Source of the DNA: Isoetes taiwanensis | Taxonomy: Eukaryota; Streptophyta; Lycopodiopsida; Isoetales; Isoetaceae | Assembly (NCBI GenBank): GCA_021234155.1 | Contig: JAJEKV010000046.1 | Coordinates: 9,369,012 to 9,433,011 of the forward strand | Length of the DNA: 64,000 bases | Direction: 5' to 3' | In this document: positions 54,367 through 64,000 of the stretch, piece by piece | Position numbering within the stretch: position 1 is the stretch's first letter | Layout: the number at the start of each line of letters is the position of its first letter | Position numbers and translations under genes: made by a program | The notes under the pieces: model-generated | Told to the model about the DNA's origin: nothing | Seen by the model: only the letters and a program-made list of their open reading frames with translations | Databases searched by the model: none

Positions 54367-57300
54367 ATGGCTTCAAAGCAAAAATTTCCGGCAGAATCAG
54401 AACCATTGGAGGATGTTGATGTATCAGATCATTGCAGAGAAAGGCCATTGCCTTCAAGTTTCTCAACTAGCTTACTTCAAAACATGCCATACCAGTTTGA
54501 GTTGAATGTCCCTGTTCCCTTGCCTACCTTTGATTCCAGCATGAGTGCTAACCACTTTTTGAGAATATTTGAAGACTATTACAGGGATTATGGTTTCAAG
54601 AAAGGATGCAAGCTTTCAGAATTTGAAAAATGTTTCAAAGATGAGAGTGAAGCTGGTGCTTGGTTAACTTATGAGAAGTTAATGGGTACCACTTCATGGG
54701 ATGAACTTGTCAAGAAGTTTCTGGATAGATTTGGTAAGTTAGTTGCTCCACAAGATTTGGTTAATGAACTGCAAGGTTTTTCTATACATGCAGGAGAATG
54801 TGTGAATCAGTACAAGGAGAGGTTTAGTACATTCATGAGCAGGTGTCAAAAAGCACAAGTCACCATCTGTTGCCCCCAAAGGGCAACATGCTAATGAAGG
54901 ATCCATATGTTCAAACTAGGTCAACTCATTTTAGAAGACTAGGGCAAAGCTTGGAAGATTATTGTCACTCAACATTGTTATGGAGGTCAAAAGATGTTCA
55001 TGCTTCAAGTCAAACAATGCTCAAGGTTCAAACTTCACAAAAGGTATTTTATTCAAAGTCAAATGCTTAGTCAGGAATATGCTCTAGAAGATTCTGGGTT
55101 ATGAAGTTTGGAAGATATTGCTCGAAGTTTGGAAGTTAGAGTTTGGAAGATTCCCCTTTATGGTTTCACCCTTGTCACCTTGTTTAGCCATTTTTCCCTT
55201 CTTATATTCCCTAGCCACTTTTGCACCATTGCCCCCCACATTTGCTTTTTCCTTGCCATACACACTTACTCCATACCTTGTTTTCTTTACATCCATATCT
55301 TATTGTCATCTATCTCCACTATCCACATGAGCCTTTGTTGCCCCCATTGCCAATCTCTATTTCTCACCCCATATTTTATGGTTAAACCCTTGTTGGCTCT
55401 CCACTCCTTCAAATTGGTCTCATGGTCCTAATAACTTCAAATTAGGTTATGGATATTTGATACCATGGTCTAAAGCATGCATAAAACTCCAAGATAATAT
55501 AAGCTTTAAGCTTGAACCATGGTAGAACTTTCCTAAAATCCCAAATACAGGAATATTCCCAGCATATTTAAGGGAAATACGCGAACCGTATCGCGGAAAT
55601 TCCCCGAAATATACGGCCATGAACCCTAAATCCGAGTTTCTGGCTCGAATCACGCCGGATTTGATTCCATTCTCCCTGCAACCAATCTATTCTTGGATCC
55701 CGGAACTTAAGCAATAATTTAAGCCTAAATTTGTCACCCGAAATCACTGAAACCGAAATCCAAAAACTATATGAGGGGAGCGCATAATCGAGCATTTTCG
55801 AAGGCCCAGAAGTATTCAGATCCTACATTGATCATTGAGCAAGATCTGGACGATCCTTGAAGTTCTTGAGCTCTCCTCAACTGGGTTCACAAGATCTGGT
55901 TGACATTACCTTCAAAAATTATTTATTGACTTGAGAAGATTATTTTCCTGTGATTTAAAGCTATGAAGCATCCTTATATTCTGTTATCATGATATATTTA
56001 CCTCCATATCAATTCAAATCGATTGCCAAGTTGTCAAATCCATCTCTGATATATTATTCTACAATTCTTGCTACAAAATATTCTACAGAAAATTCTAGTG
56101 TGTTTTTCTATTCCTTTGGACCACTTGCCATCTATCCTTAGAGCCTGTGCAGTTCAAAGGAGTTGGAATCATTCAAAAATACCAAGTATAGCTCAAATTC
56201 AAAAAAATTGCTCTCGGGTTTGGACAGTTTTGACTGCATTTTGCCAAATCTAGCCACAAAAAATACTTTTACACATCCAAATGAAGATTTGATTGATTGC
56301 CCCTCTTCCCTAGCATCATTACAACCTATCTACTTTGGAATTTCTCAAAAAGATGATTGGCAACTCCAAATCTCAATTTCTGATCACTGTTTTCTACATT
56401 TGACCTCTATTGACCAAAATTTGACCCCATTTTGAGCTCAATAACTCACAGATTAAGTCTCTGACTTGGTCAGAGGTTTTACTGTTGGTTAACTACCACT
56501 TTTTTGACCAAGTCTATTGCACCTGACTTAAAAAATTGATCTGCACCTCGACACCACATTTGTTTTGGCAAAGGTACTATTTTTTGGAAATGGGAAAGGT
56601 ATGGAACTCGAACTTTTTGAACTTGTTTTTAGGATTTCCTTGCATAGACTGATCACCTCAAGTGATCTGGAGGTTCTAACCCCAATTTGAGTGAAAACTT
56701 GAATTGGTTCCTTGTGTTTGACCTTTAAGCCAGGTTTAGGGTCAACACCATCCCAACTCTGTTTTTAGTTACTGCCTTTATTAATGGTCTGCAAAGAAGA
56801 CCAGATATCCAAAGAAAGTTGCTCAAAATCCAAGCTGCTGAAGGGTTTGATTCCATTTACAAAGTCTTTGCCAAAACCACTGATCTAACCCAGATGCTCT
56901 CTACTTTGCCTGATAAGCATTATGCTCCTCATCATACTCCTGACCCGTTTTACCCTGATGCTACTGATGCACATTATGATCATCACCCTTCTATTCCAGT
57001 TTATGCCATACAAAAAGAGAAAAAGAAATCCAAAGAGGAGGAAGCCAATTCTCAAGTTGCAGAGGTCAAGTCAGACCTATCCAAGGTTACTGAAGCCTTA
57101 GCAGAAATAACCAAACAATTGGTTGAACTCAAGGCTGCAAGAACAGGTAAAACTTACCCTGAATGTATTCATTGCAATAGGAATTCTCACCCATCAGAAA
57201 TATGCTATTGGCAAGTGTGCCCCAAATGTAATAGGAAAGGCCACTTTGGAAAGGAATGTCCTGTTTGTTCTTTTTGTAAAGAGGTTGGCCATACTGATGC

Positions 57301-57619
57301 TAGGTGTGCTGTTAAGGAATATTTTGCTAAGCAGGAAAAAGAGAAGAGACCAGAGTCCAAACCCCCTGTGAGATTTGCTGAACCAAGCACCTCTATAAGA
57401 TTTATTCAAGCTACAGAAGTTCCTAAATCTGAAGAAGTTATGGTGGTGCAAACTAGAAGCATGAATGAAGCTCAAGTACATGCTGAACCAAGTAGGCATT
57501 CTACTGCCAGGCCTGTACCACCTGTAGTAGAATCACCTGCTCAAACCATAGCTCCACCCCCTCAGCAAAAATATGGTAAGAAAGATCAAGACTTTGATGA
57601 GCAGGGAATAAATTACTAA
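54367..57619 (+). pseudogene. Gypsy gag, interrupted by a solo LTR
   Basis: The N-terminal part (54367-54867) is a retrotransposon gag capsid domain: LRIFEDYYRDYGFKKGCKL, GAWLTYEKLMGTTSWDELVK, FLDRFGKL. The frame stops at the inserted LTR and resumes in phase at 56748 (TLFLVTAFINGLQRRP), continuing to the stop at 57617-57619. The C-terminal part has a Lys/Glu-rich coiled-coil-like stretch and three consecutive CX2CX4HX4C knuckles: CIHCNRNSHPSEIC, CPKCNRKGHFGKEC, CSFCKEVGHTDARC. Three knuckles are more than the one or two usual for gypsy. With the solo LTR removed, gag is a single long frame of about 450 codons. Confidence 0.9.
54868..56747 (+). mobile_element. Solo LTR of a related gypsy family inside gag
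   Basis: Begins TGTTGCCCCCAAAGGGCAACA and ends GGTTTAGGGTCAACA, like the surrounding element's LTRs, but is 1880 bp and clearly diverged. It is flanked by the target duplication CCATC (54863-54867 and 56748-56752) and has no internal region. It arose by LTR-LTR recombination after insertion into gag. Confidence 0.95.
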
Positions 57620-58192
57620 TCATATATTTCTTATTAGCCAGAATGACTTTAGCTAAACTTGCTCGATATTAGTCCCAAAACTTTCTGTGGTTTAGCTAAA
57701 CTCTACACATTTTTCCTCTCATACTTTCTAGCGTTTAGCTAAACTAACCCAAACATCATCCCAAAAATATCTATGGTGTGGCCAACAGAAAATATTAAAC
57801 CAAATTACTATACTTTTTTTCAACATATTCCATTTATTTGAGTCATTTTCTTTGTGAAAACATTCTAAAATAATGCTAACTAGCAATGTCTAGGGTTCAA
57901 ATTAATTCATAATGTTAGAAACTAAACTACTAATTATATATTTCATATAAACTAGAATGATGTTAGCTAAACTAGCCCGAAATTCATTCTAAAAGTATCT
58001 ATGGTTTAGCTAAACAATACAAAAATTCACTCTCTTACTTTCTAGCGTTTGGCTAAAGAGCTCCAGGGTTGGTGCAGTCCCGAAAAAAGTTAAGCTAAAA
58101 TTATTATTTTTTTCACAATTTTTTCCATTTACTTTAGCCAAATTTTTTTAAAAATGTGCTAAAAAATCGCCAAATAGCTAAGTTTAGCCCTT
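57616..58192. mobile_element. 577-bp insertion with internal duplication, candidate miniature element
   Basis: AT-rich DNA full of TTTAGCTAAAC words, flanked by AAATTA (57610-57615 and 58193-58198). Its first 130 bases recur at about 57930-58058 (TTTCTAGCGTTTAGCTAAAC and TTTCTAGCGTTTGGCTAAAG). No terminal inverted repeat is clear. Removal joins gag to the NSKVSVDLFTLLKIAPSYRK block of the same polyprotein, though with a one-base frame difference. Class unknown. Confidence 0.6.
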
Positions 58193-58207
58193 AAATTATT
58201 CCATGTT

Positions 58208-60363
58208 GATGAGGTAGATGTTTTGCTTAAAAATTCTAAGGTGAGTGTGGATCTTTTTACTTTATTAAAGATTGCACCTAGTTATAGAAAAAGGGTACTT
58301 CAGCAAACTAATGGCCAGTCTGGTCTCAAGGGAGATGTACCATCTCCAATGGCTCTCAGACTGCTACAATTTATAACCAAGAGGGCTCCTATGACTGCAA
58401 GGAAGAGGTACATTTTATTAAAGAAATGCTAATTGAAGAACCTTTGGGATCTTACAGGGTAAAAAATATAAGACCAAGAAAATATGAGATGGTTCCTCTT
58501 ATTATGGAAAGTGCACCTCTCAGCATACAAGGACCAACAGGGTTCTTATGGTTTGATGGAGGTATCTCTAAAAAATTAAATGTTGCATCATCTGCTGCTA
58601 TTTTGAAAGACTCTTCTCACAAACTTTTAGCTAAAGTAGGAAGGATCTTTCCTCAAGTCACTTCTAATGTGGCAGAATATAAAGCTTTGATTGCAGGTCT
58701 CCAGGAAGCTAAATCTATGAATATTGCCAATATTCACATTTATGGTGATTCACAATTAATCTGCAGACAAGTTTCAGGAGACTGTCAAACAAAAAATGCA
58801 GATATGGAGCTCTTGAAGAATCAAGCAATGGGAGTGCTCTCGAGTTTTGCTTCATGGGAAATTACTCATATCCCCAGAGAACAGAACTTTGAAGCTGATG
58901 CTTTGTGTAGGGAACATTTAACTGAGGGAGCTATTCCTGCAGATGATCTTGATGACAATGAGGTAAAAGCACTCTGTCCTATTTTGACCATTGATGCATC
59001 AGAAAAAAAGGAGACTGAAGAGATTGTAATCACTAAGAATGGTGAGACTCGAACCTTGTTTGTTGGGGATTTGATTGAATATCAAAACAAAGAGAACATA
59101 CAAGTGTTTTTTGAAGAAAGGAAAGATGTATTTGCTTGGGATTATTCAGAGCTATCAGGTATCAAAACTGATGTATGTCAATTTGAAATTAAGATTAAAG
59201 AAGGTTGTAAACCTGTTTTTCAAAAATTAAGAAGGATTAATGCTTCACTAATGGGACTAATTAAAGATGAATTGGATAAGATGTTGGATGCAGGTGTTAT
59301 TATTGAAATTATTAATCCAGAATGGGTATCTTGTATTGTTCCTGTGGAGAAGAAAAGTGGTGCTTTAAGAATTTGCATTGACTATCGAGACCTCAACAAA
59401 GCTACCATCAAAGATTGTTACCCTTTGCCCTTTTTAGAAGAGATCTTATATGCTGTAGCAGGTAAAGAGGTGTACTCATTTTTAGATGGCTTCTCAGGAT
59501 TCAATCAGATTAGTATTAAAGAAGAAGACCAACCCAAGACCTCTTTTATTACCCCTTGGGGAACTTATGCAATGAAAAGGATGCCTTTTGGACTAATGAA
59601 TGCACCTGCTACTTTCCAGAGAGCCATGGATGTTATTTTTAGGCCTATGTCTCCTCAAGAATTCAGAGTTTATTTGGATGACCTTTGTTTAGGATCTCAC
59701 CCTACTAATCATTTGGAATTGTTGGCAAAAATATGTTCTTTGTGTAGGGAATCTGGAGTCAACCTTAATCCAAAGAAATGTATTTTTTTTTCATCCAAAG
59801 GACAACTTTTGGGACACGAGGTATCCAACAATGGTATACAGGTGGCACAAGAAAAGGTTGAAGCTCTCAAAAAACTGGTGCCCCCCAAAAACTTGAAGCA
59901 GGTCAAAAGTTTTATTGGCATGACTAGTTTTCTTAGGATGTATATTCCTAATTTTGCTCACATTATAAGTCCTATTTCTAAGCTGACAAGAATAGGCAGG
60001 ATTTCCAAATCTGAGAGCAAGTATGTTCCTGTCACATGGTCATCAGATTGCCAAGAGTCTTTTGAGTTGCTTATAAAGTCCATTTGTGAAGCAACTCTCC
60101 TAAAAAAACCAGATTTGGCCAAGCCATTTGAGGTCTACATTACTATTACTAAAAAGGCCATAGGCTTAGCTATTCTGCGGGACAAGCACACCATAGCTTT
60201 TGCCCGACAAGCGATTGGAGTTCAACTGAAGAAAAATATACGAGAATGGAGAAGAGTCTTGCTGCTCTCATGTTTCTCATTGATTGAGACAAGGTCATTT
60301 ATTATTGAAGAGTTCAGTTCAAGTTTATATGAAGCAAAATCCAACAGGTTTGTTATTTGGTAA
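58208..60363 (+). pseudogene. Gypsy pol: RNase-H-like domain, then reverse transcriptase and start of RNase H
   Basis: A short block (58208-58300) has DEVDVLLKNSKVSVDLF, the region that usually precedes protease. Then one frame of 645 codons starts at ATG 58426. Residues about 40-170 form an RNase-H fold of the archaeal/plant type: FLWFDGGISKK (first Asp), NVAEYKALIAGLQEA (Glu), IHIYGDSQLICRQVSGD (Asp), PREQNFEADALCREHL (last Asp). Reverse transcriptase follows: ALRICIDYRDLNKATIKD, SFLDGFSGFNQI, FGLMNAPATFQRAMD and the catalytic VYLDDLCLG at about 59670. Next is the start of the normal RNase H, which shifts frame at about 60230-60280 and continues in another frame to 60538. I see no DTG/DSG protease. 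An RNase-H domain placed before the reverse transcriptase is unusual. Confidence 0.85.
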
Positions 60364-61738
60364 GGCTACCTCTAAACCAAAAATTCAAAGGTGGGCTTGC
60401 AAGTTACAAACCTTTGATATTTCTATAAAAGAGTTACATCAAGTGAAGAGTTCCAGTCTTTATTTACCTTATATTTTCTTTGACCATGAGGATGTAATAG
60501 AAGTTGTTGATTTTGTGGATGCCTTAGCTTATTTATAGGCAGATGATGATGAGCAGGGCCAACAGGATTGGCAGCTACCTATAAAGAATTTTCTACAATT
60601 CAAGGAGATGCCCTCAGGATTGACCTCGAGCCAGCAAAGGAGATTTAAAGAAAAGTGCAGGCAGTTCAAAATGATTAATGATGTTTTATGTAAAGTCAAC
60701 AGGGATGGACTATTATTGAGGTGTGTCAATGAAGAAGAATCTGCCTTGATCATTAGAGAAATGCATGAAGGAGTATGTGGAGGCCATTTTGCTGGAGATA
60801 CTACTGCCAAGAAAATTCTCAGGTCAGGTTACTATTGGCCTACAATATTTAAAGATTGTTATACTGCTATAAAATCTTGCCACTCTTCTGCAGGGCAACA
60901 TCAGCACATTATTGTAGCTACAGATTATTTTACCAAATGGGCAGAGGCAATTCCTTTGAGACAGGCTAATGCCCTTACAACAGCAAAGTTCTTACATGAG
61001 TATATTTGTGCACGGTTTGGTATTCCTCTACAATTACATTCTGATAGAGGTACTCCTTTTGTGAATGAAGTTATTGCTAATTTATTGACCATTCTTAAAG
61101 TCAAACATACCAAGAGTTCCTCCTACTATCCCCAGGGTAATGGTCAAGCAGAAGCTACTAATAAAGTTTTGAAGGGCATTTTGCAGAAAACAGTGGATGA
61201 TAATCAAAAGGATTGGCATGTTAAACTAGTGGATGCCCTATGGGCTTATAGAGTCACCATCAAAGCAGCAACCACTCATACCCCTTTTAACTTAGTTTAT
61301 GGCATTGAAGCTGTGCTTCCAGTAGAGCTTGAGCTTCCATCCTTGAGGTTAGCTCATAAGTTGTGTTTGCCTTTTGAGTATGCCTTGCAGGAAAGACTGG
61401 ATACCCTTTTGCATTTAGAAGAATATAGAATGGAAGCTGAGAATGCTAATTTGCTTAAAAAAGCCAAGGATTTGGCTGCTTTCAAAGCTGCTCATAAAAT
61501 ACAAGGGACCTTCAAGACTGGAGAATTAGTTCTGAAATGGAATAAATCAAGGGAAGATTCAGGTAGTAAGTTTGAAAATCTTTGGGAGGGCCCCTATGAG
61601 GTGTTGGAACCTGCAGGCACCAATTCTTATTGGTTGAAAGAATTAACTTCAGGGATGCCACTTCCAAATCCTATCAACACTATTCACCTGAAGAGGTACT
61701 GGGATCAGCACATTTGCTTGTCCCTTTTTATGCTCTAG
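60284..61738 (+). pseudogene. Gypsy RNase H C-terminus and integrase, with internal deletion
   Basis: The frame at 60284-60538 completes RNase H (KIQRWACKLQTFDISIKELH) and ends at TAG. The next frame (60608-61738, 376 codons) is integrase: the zinc-binding His pair HEGVCGGHF with GYYWPTIF, then only one Cys (SCHSSAG), after which it jumps to IIVATDYFTKWAEA. The expected CxxC end and the first catalytic Asp block are missing, a deletion of roughly 40-50 residues. The second Asp (LHSDRGTPFVN) and the Glu (YYPQGNGQAEATNK) remain, followed by the C-terminal GPYEVLE domain. The enzyme cannot be active. Confidence 0.85.
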
Positions 61739-62419
61739 AATTTAAATAAGTTAGAATTAAAGTTAGGCATTAGATAGGTTGGATTTCACCCTGTTTTAAA
61801 TTTAGAACTAATGTCTTCATTAAGTTTATGTTTGCAGATTAGCCAGTATGAAGGATGAGCTATTAAACAGTTTCAGGACAAGGATTTTTATTAACATGCC
61901 AAGTGTCATTTGCAGGAGCACCCTTTTTCCATTTTCATTCACCTGTTTCATTGTAGTCCTGCCCCCATTTAGCCATGCTCTTCCATTTTATCTCCCCAAA
62001 TGTGCACTCTGCAAATTCAGCTTCACCATCATAGCAGAGTTGCAAGATATTAAGGCTAACTAGTTTGTGTGTTTCCATGACAGGTGCACCCTTTTCCCAT
62101 CTTATTCATCTGCCATAAGTAGCCCTGCCTTCCATTTAACCTTTTATTCTTGTTCTTTCATTTCCCTAAGAAGAAAGCACTCTGCAATTCAGCTTTTGCA
62201 TCCTAGCAGAGTTGCTCTTGGAGATATCAAGGAGACACACATTCTTTTGTTTTGGCGAGATTTCAACATTCTCACATTTTTCCCCCTCTCATACACCCCA
62301 TTCCCATCACTATCCTATCATACTCATACTCATTCTCATTTTCCCACTCAAGCACCTTGGCACAAGATTGAAGACCCTTTATGGCTGAGGGGACCAGCCA
62401 TTCTTTTGTTTTGGCGAGA
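61739..62419 (+). other. Untranslated region and polypurine stretch of the gypsy element
   Basis: Non-coding DNA between integrase and the 3' LTR. It ends GGCTGAGGGGACCAGCCATT followed by CTTTTGTTTTGGCGAGA, a region closely matching that before the right LTR of the element at 8811-12005. The block TTCTTTTGTTTTGGCGAGAT occurs once more at about 62242-62262. Confidence 0.7.
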
Positions 62420-64000
62420 TGTTGCCCCCAAAGGGCAACATGCTAATAGAAATCTATTTATTCAAGCTAGGTCAACTCATTTCAGAAGACTAGGTCAAAG
62501 TTTGGAAGATTCTTGTCATTCAACATTGATATGGAGGTCAAAAGGTGTTCATGCTTCAAGTCAAAAAATGCTCAAGACTTAAACTTCACAAGAGGTACTT
62601 TATTTGAGGTCAAATGCTTAATCAGGAATATGCTCTAGAAGATTCTGGGTTATGAAGTTTGGAAGACATTATTTGAAGCTTGGAAGTTGAAGTTTGGAAG
62701 ACCCCCTTATATGTGGTTCCACCCTTGTCACCCACCTTGCCTAGCCATTTTCTTTCCATATCCATAACTTATCTGCCAATTACCCCATGGTATTTCCCCT
62801 ATGTACTCTTCATGACCACTTTACACTATTGCCCTCAAAAAATTGCCATAAACATTTACCCCACTACCCCCATTGTTGCACTTTTGGCTCAATATTGTCT
62901 TCCTACCCATTATTCACTCTTTTGCCATGCTTGCTTTGCTATAATTACCATCTCCCTCAAATCCCCTACCATTTCCTTCAATGTGCCATCACTTTGTCCA
63001 TCCAAAAATCTACCTAAGCCTTTGTTTTAAAAATACCATTCCCCATTATTTCCTTTGCCCCCCAAATGTTCCTTCATGAATTCTTTTGTCTTCATTCTTG
63101 TGTCATCATATTCATAGTGGCATATTCCTAATCTTGCCTAAAGATGCCCCAAAGATTCCCTATTCTTTTTACACGTGTGGACATTCTTCTCCATGGTCCA
63201 TGGGTTATAATCCCTTTCAATATTTTTTGGGTAAAAGCCTTTAAACCATTGGCCAAGCTTTCAAAAATGGTCGAATACAGCATATTCCAGGTATATTCGC
63301 CCAAAAATACGGGACCGTATCGCGAAATTCTTGAGAAAATACTTTCAACGAACCCTAATTATGGAAACCTGCTCGAATCACGCCGGAATGGAAGCATTAG
63401 ACTCTGAAACCTACCTATTTCTGCATTTCCCGCTCTTAAGCATCTTATCAAGCCTAAATTTAAGCCCTAATATCTTTGAAAACCGTTAAACCAAAAACAT
63501 ATATACCGGGAGACAATAACAGAAGATTTTTGAAGGCCCAGAAGTATTCAGGTCATACATTGATCATTGCTGAGCAAGATCTGGACGATCCTTGAAGTTC
63601 TTGAGCTCTCCTCAACTGGATCTACAAGATTTAGTTGACATTACTTTCAGAAATTACCTTCTGACTTTTGATGATTATTTTCTTGTACTGGAAGCTATGA
63701 AGCATCCTTATCTATTGTTATCTTGATATATTTACCTTCATATCAATCCAAATTGACTGTCAAGTTGTTGAATTTGTCTCTGATATTTTCCTTAGTAATT
63801 CTTGCCACAAAAAATTCTATAGAAAAATCCCTGAGTGCTTTTAACACCTTCGGCCTATTTGCCACCTATCCTTGGGTTTTAAGAAAGCCAAAGGAGTTGG
63901 AATCATTCAAAAATACCAAGTATAGATCAAATTCAAAAAAATTGCTCTCGGGTTTGAACTGTTTTTTACTGTATTTTGCCAAATCCAGTCACAAAAAATA
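62420..64000 (+). repeat. 3' LTR of the gypsy element, cut by the window end
   Basis: Starts TGTTGCCCCCAAAGGGCAACA with a perfect 8-bp inverted repeat and follows 52280-53840 closely. About 1581 of 2046 bp are inside the window. Confidence 0.95.

Larger units (their letters stand above)
52280..64000 (+). mobile_element. Ty3/gypsy element with 2-kb LTRs, right end beyond the window
   Basis: LTRs at 52280-54325 and 62420 to beyond 64000. The two align with only scattered differences and an 18-bp insertion in the right copy near 63078, so insertion was recent. Internal order: primer site, gag (54367 onward), solo-LTR insertion, gag zinc knuckles, 577-bp insertion, RNase-H-like domain, reverse transcriptase, RNase H, integrase, polypurine region, LTR. 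No protease is seen. Gag and pol are damaged by two insertions, frameshifts and a deletion in integrase, so this copy is defective. Confidence 0.93.

Noticed and set aside
61739-62582. Frames of 71 and 171 codons after integrase
   Set aside because: Low-complexity pyrimidine-rich untranslated DNA; the second runs into the LTR.

Overview
This is a window of plant nuclear DNA made almost entirely of transposable elements in several nested layers, with the 3' half of one ordinary host gene. Introns, Ty1/copia, Ty3/gypsy, LINE and Mutator-like elements, and tRNA-iMet primer sites typical of plant copia elements all point to a plant. A nuclear copy of mitochondrial cob (about 37.05-37.36 kb) has Pro and Ser codons where the protein normally has Leu and Phe, and TAA where it has two conserved Gln. 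That fits a lineage with heavy C-to-U and U-to-C organellar RNA editing, so a fern (or possibly another seed-free plant) is the best guess; this is an inference.

Layout. 0.9-2.1 kb: decayed Mutator-like transposase with SWIM finger. 3.2-5.4 kb (minus): Ulp1-like cysteine protease remnant. 5.7-8.8 kb: AT-rich DNA with a (CT)68 microsatellite and an array of small hairpins. 8811-12005: recently inserted non-coding LTR retrotransposon (TSD TCTGC). 12.9-14.3 kb: LINE fragment. 14.6-17.45 kb: broken copia element. 17.45-32.3 kb: a GC-rich LINE on the minus strand, split in two by an insertion at 19885-30901. 32.5-38.5 kb: old repeats, the cob NUMT and a LINE tail. 39.06-41.4 kb (minus): last eight exons of a BEACH-WD40 gene. 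41.7-49.3 kb: old copia element interrupted by a young relative (43561-48643, TSD TCTTC). 49364-51126: LTR element carrying only gag (TSD GATGC). 52280 to window end: gypsy element with 2-kb LTRs, its gag interrupted by a solo LTR (TSD CCATC) and a 577-bp insertion.

The most unusual object is the 11-kb insertion in the LINE. It holds (i) two tandem 80-codon genes of unknown function with nearly identical promoters but only 47% identical proteins; (ii) a DDE-type transposase-like gene of the DUF7869 kind, one frame broken only by two TAG codons; (iii) a divergent intron-containing gene with a ParB/sulfiredoxin-like domain followed by a decayed permuted amino-methyltransferase; and (iv) at least 14 copies of a 16-bp palindrome, consensus GATCGCGGCCGCGATC, lying between the divergent genes, in introns and near the right end. 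I infer a large DNA transposon with its own DNA-methylation and site-binding module. This copy appears inactive.

The LTR elements form a community. The 8.8-12.0 kb non-coding element and the gypsy at 52.3 kb share the primer-binding motif, the pre-LTR polypurine region and the hairpin-start LTR design, so the gypsy family probably mobilises the non-coding one.
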